Part shown: positions 62,370 to 64,000 of the stretch, piece by piece | Layout of the letters: each line of letters starts with the position of its first letter | How positions within the stretch are numbered: the first letter of the stretch is position 1 | NCBI GenBank assembly: GCA_022826485.1 | Contig: JAJDUU010000014.1 | Span: forward strand, 1 to 64,000 | Length of the DNA stretch: 64,000 nt | Direction of reading: 5' to 3' | Source of the DNA: Chloroflexota bacterium | GTDB lineage: Bacteria; Chloroflexota; UBA11872 | The notes under the pieces: generated by a model | What the model was told of the DNA's origin: nothing | Databases searched by the model: none | What the model saw: the letters and a program-made list of their open reading frames with translations, nothing else | Translations under genes and position numbers: made by a program

Positions 62370-63125
62370 GTGGCGAACTATAGAGCGGATACTATTCCAA
62401 ACGAAGACGAGATCGAAGCGACAAAGGACATCAGCTTCGTCATTCATCCTTCGACGTGGGAGTTCATTCGTGACCGGCTGGACAGAGGTGGGCGCGTTCT
62501 CGATGTAGGTTGTGGCAACGGAACGCTCCTATGGAATGTCGAATACCGCACTCCTTCGAGTGGATATGGCCTCGACCTCTCCGACACCAGGACAAGAGTC
62601 GCGGCAAAGACGATTTGCAACGGACGGATTGCTACGGCGGACGGAGCAAGGTCGCCGTTCCCGTCAGAGTCCTTCGATGTGATCGTGTGCCTGCAGATCA
62701 TCGAGCATATCGTGGATCGCCAAGGTTTCATCGCTGGGCTATACGAGATGCTCAAGCCTGGGGGAATACTGGTGATCTCATCGATTCGGCGCGGCAAGTA
62801 TCGCTGGTACTATTTGCGCGACGAACACGGCGAAATCGTCCTGGACAAGGGGCATGTGTACGAGTTTAGTTCACTAGATGAGTTCAATCGCCTTATTCTG
62901 TCCGCAAATACCATTCATCCGTTCGTTATCATTCGGTCCTTTGAGTATCAGGTGCGCTTTTCCGCTCTAGACTTTATTTTCAAACGCCTGCATCGACTAT
63001 TTCGAACGTCCTTCACGCGTTCGATGCCTGCCAGCCGAATCGGGATTGCCTCGCGGAAAGTGAGCATGGTTCCCATTCCTGGATACTTCTGTACGGATGT
63101 CGTGGCGGAGCGGCGCGAGCTGTGA
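62370..63125 (+). CDS. class I SAM-dependent methyltransferase
   Basis: This 251-residue protein has GRVLDVGCGNGTLLWNVEYR as the SAM-binding motif, SFDVIVCLQIIEHIVDR, and LKPGGILVISSIRRGKY, all of the Methyltransf_11/25 type. The start is GTG 62370. Its composition is AT-richer than the surrounding operon, matching the idea of an inserted cargo gene between the carbamoyltransferase scar and the intact gene. The substrate is probably a sugar or lipid in the same glycan. Confidence 0.85.
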   Translation: MANYRADTIPNEDEIEATKDISFVIHPSTWEFIRDRLDRGGRVLDVGCGNGTLLWNVEYRTPSSGYGLDLSDTRTRVAAKTICNGRIATADGARSPFPSESFDVIVCLQIIEHIVDRQGFIAGLYEMLKPGGILVISSIRRGKYRWYYLRDEHGEIVLDKGHVYEFSSLDEFNRLILSANTIHPFVIIRSFEYQVRFSALDFIFKRLHRLFRTSFTRSMPASRIGIASRKVSMVPIPGYFCTDVVAERREL

Positions 63126-63254
63126 GCGGCCAGGACGCAGGCGTGCATGGGGGTTGGAGCTCGCCGTCATCGGAGGAATCGCAGGGACGGCGGTTAGTCC
63201 CTAGAAGGTGGCGTCTGCGTGTGGCGCTGTCGCAGCCTCAGGGAAGCGAAATGG

Positions 63255-64000
63255 TCACACGCGCTGCGAAATCGGCTTGCTGATGAAGTAGTCCCCGAGC
63301 GTCAGGAAGGCCAGGTCGCTGTTGAGAAGCGTACGCAGCGCGTCGTCCGGTGAGTTCACCATCGGGTCGCCGTGCAGGTTCAGGCTGGTGTTGAGCACGG
63401 CGCCGATCCCGGTGCGGTCCCGAAAGCGCTCGATCACGCGGTAGTAGTCGGGATTTGCCTGGCGCTCGAGGATCTGGGCGCGGCAGGTGCGGTCGTAGGG
63501 ATGCGTCCCGGCGGCGATTTCGTGCCAGCGGTCCGGCACGGTGTCGAAGGCGAGCATCATGTATGGCGACCTCGGGGCCGGGGGCGTCTGCAAATAGGTG
63601 GTCGCCGCCTCGTCGAGAATCGTGGCGGCGAAGGGCATCCAGAAGTCGCGGCTCTTGATGCGGGAGTTGATCTCACGCACGACGTCGTGCCGGGACGGGT
63701 CCGCCAGGATGGAGCGGTTGCCCAGGGCGCGGGCGCCCCACTCCATGCGTCCGTGGAAACGGGCGACCACATGGCCGTCGGCCAGCAGGCCGGCGGTGTG
63801 GTCGGCGATGTCCGCGGGACGCTCCACGCGAAGCCCGTGCTCTGTGGCCGCTCGATCAATGGTCTGCCTGATGTCGGCGTCGCTCCAATGCGGTCCAAGA
63901 TAGATGTGATCGGTGCGCTTGATTTCGGCCGGACGTCCGGCGGCTGCGCAGGCATCCAGATATCCAAGGTAGGCGGCGCCCACGGCGCATGACTCGTCGC
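63255..64000 (-). CDS. NodU/CmcH-type carbamoyltransferase, C-terminal part (partial)
   Basis: The frame continues to the right edge: codons before the GTG at 63983 still read DESCAV, matching family sequence, so the 5' part is outside the window. The visible 248 residues include the carbamoyltransferase C-terminal domain: VVARFHGRMEWGARALGNRSILADP, NSRIKSRDFWMPFAA, CRAQILERQANPDYYRVIERF and VLNTSLNLHGDPMVNSPDDAL. Such enzymes use carbamoyl-phosphate to decorate sugars or antibiotics with a carbamate. It ends the surface-glycan cluster, and a fragment of the same gene lies at 61981-62025. Confidence 0.87.
   Translation of the reverse strand, partial: DESCAVGAAYLGYLDACAAAGRPAEIKRTDHIYLGPHWSDADIRQTIDRAATEHGLRVERPADIADHTAGLLADGHVVARFHGRMEWGARALGNRSILADPSRHDVVREINSRIKSRDFWMPFAATILDEAATTYLQTPPAPRSPYMMLAFDTVPDRWHEIAAGTHPYDRTCRAQILERQANPDYYRVIERFRDRTGIGAVLNTSLNLHGDPMVNSPDDALRTLLNSDLAFLTLGDYFISKPISQRV

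Overview
This is a high-GC (about 65%) bacterial chromosome segment made of short operons, many with 4-bp ATGA/GTGA stop-start overlaps. The gene mix is gyrB-plsX, a cysE-proS pair behind a T-box, Thr/Pro-rich LysM and SH3 surface proteins, an M29 aminopeptidase, a PduO-type adenosyltransferase, and many PIN toxins and dispersed palindromic repeats. It fits a free-living or symbiotic member of the Chloroflexota (SAR202/Dehalococcoidia-like). That placement is an inference from gene style; no rRNA or tRNA gene is present to confirm it.

Region by region. 1-4.5 kb (minus strand): a large Eco57I-type DNA adenine methyltransferase, then an AT-richer soluble protein, then a membrane protein cut by the left edge. 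4.9-7.3 kb: an XRE/degenerate ImmA/DUF2188 antitoxin with a PIN toxin, and the wreck of a FitAB-type toxin-antitoxin pair. 7.3-11 kb: a peptide/nickel-type ABC importer (binding protein and two permeases, no ATPase). 11-16.6 kb: DUF4395, corrinoid adenosyltransferase, a Tat-exported hydrolase, plsX and gyrB. 17-22.3 kb: peptidases and small housekeeping genes separated by repeat-rich spacers. 22.3-27 kb: a type IIG restriction-methylation protein followed by the same two kinds of gene seen at the left edge (soluble protein, then 4-TM protein), again AT-rich. 27-30 kb: toxin-antitoxin genes, a NYN nuclease-like gene between 115-bp direct repeats, and a 31-residue membrane peptide. 30-40.9 kb: metabolic, repair and membrane genes. 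40.9-43.7 kb: promoter, T-box, cysE, proS. 43.7-50.1 kb: a second NYN gene, pepF-larA, a glycosyltransferase and a GCS2-type ligase. 50.2-64 kb: a surface-polysaccharide region with glycosyltransferases, an unusual B12-binding radical SAM protein, TylF-like and other methyltransferases, a Wzx-like flippase, a GT-C-type giant membrane protein and a carbamoyltransferase running off the right edge.

The most interesting signal is the twice-repeated order methyltransferase - soluble protein - small polytopic membrane protein (1-4.5 kb and 22.3-27 kb). The two soluble proteins, and the two membrane proteins, look alike by eye, while the methyltransferases have different N-termini. It reads as a candidate restriction-linked defence module. 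Also notable are a well-formed T-box whose specifier (TGC) and acceptor-pairing bases both fit tRNA-Cys ahead of cysE, and a 134-bp MITE with 17-bp inverted ends and 4-bp target duplications.
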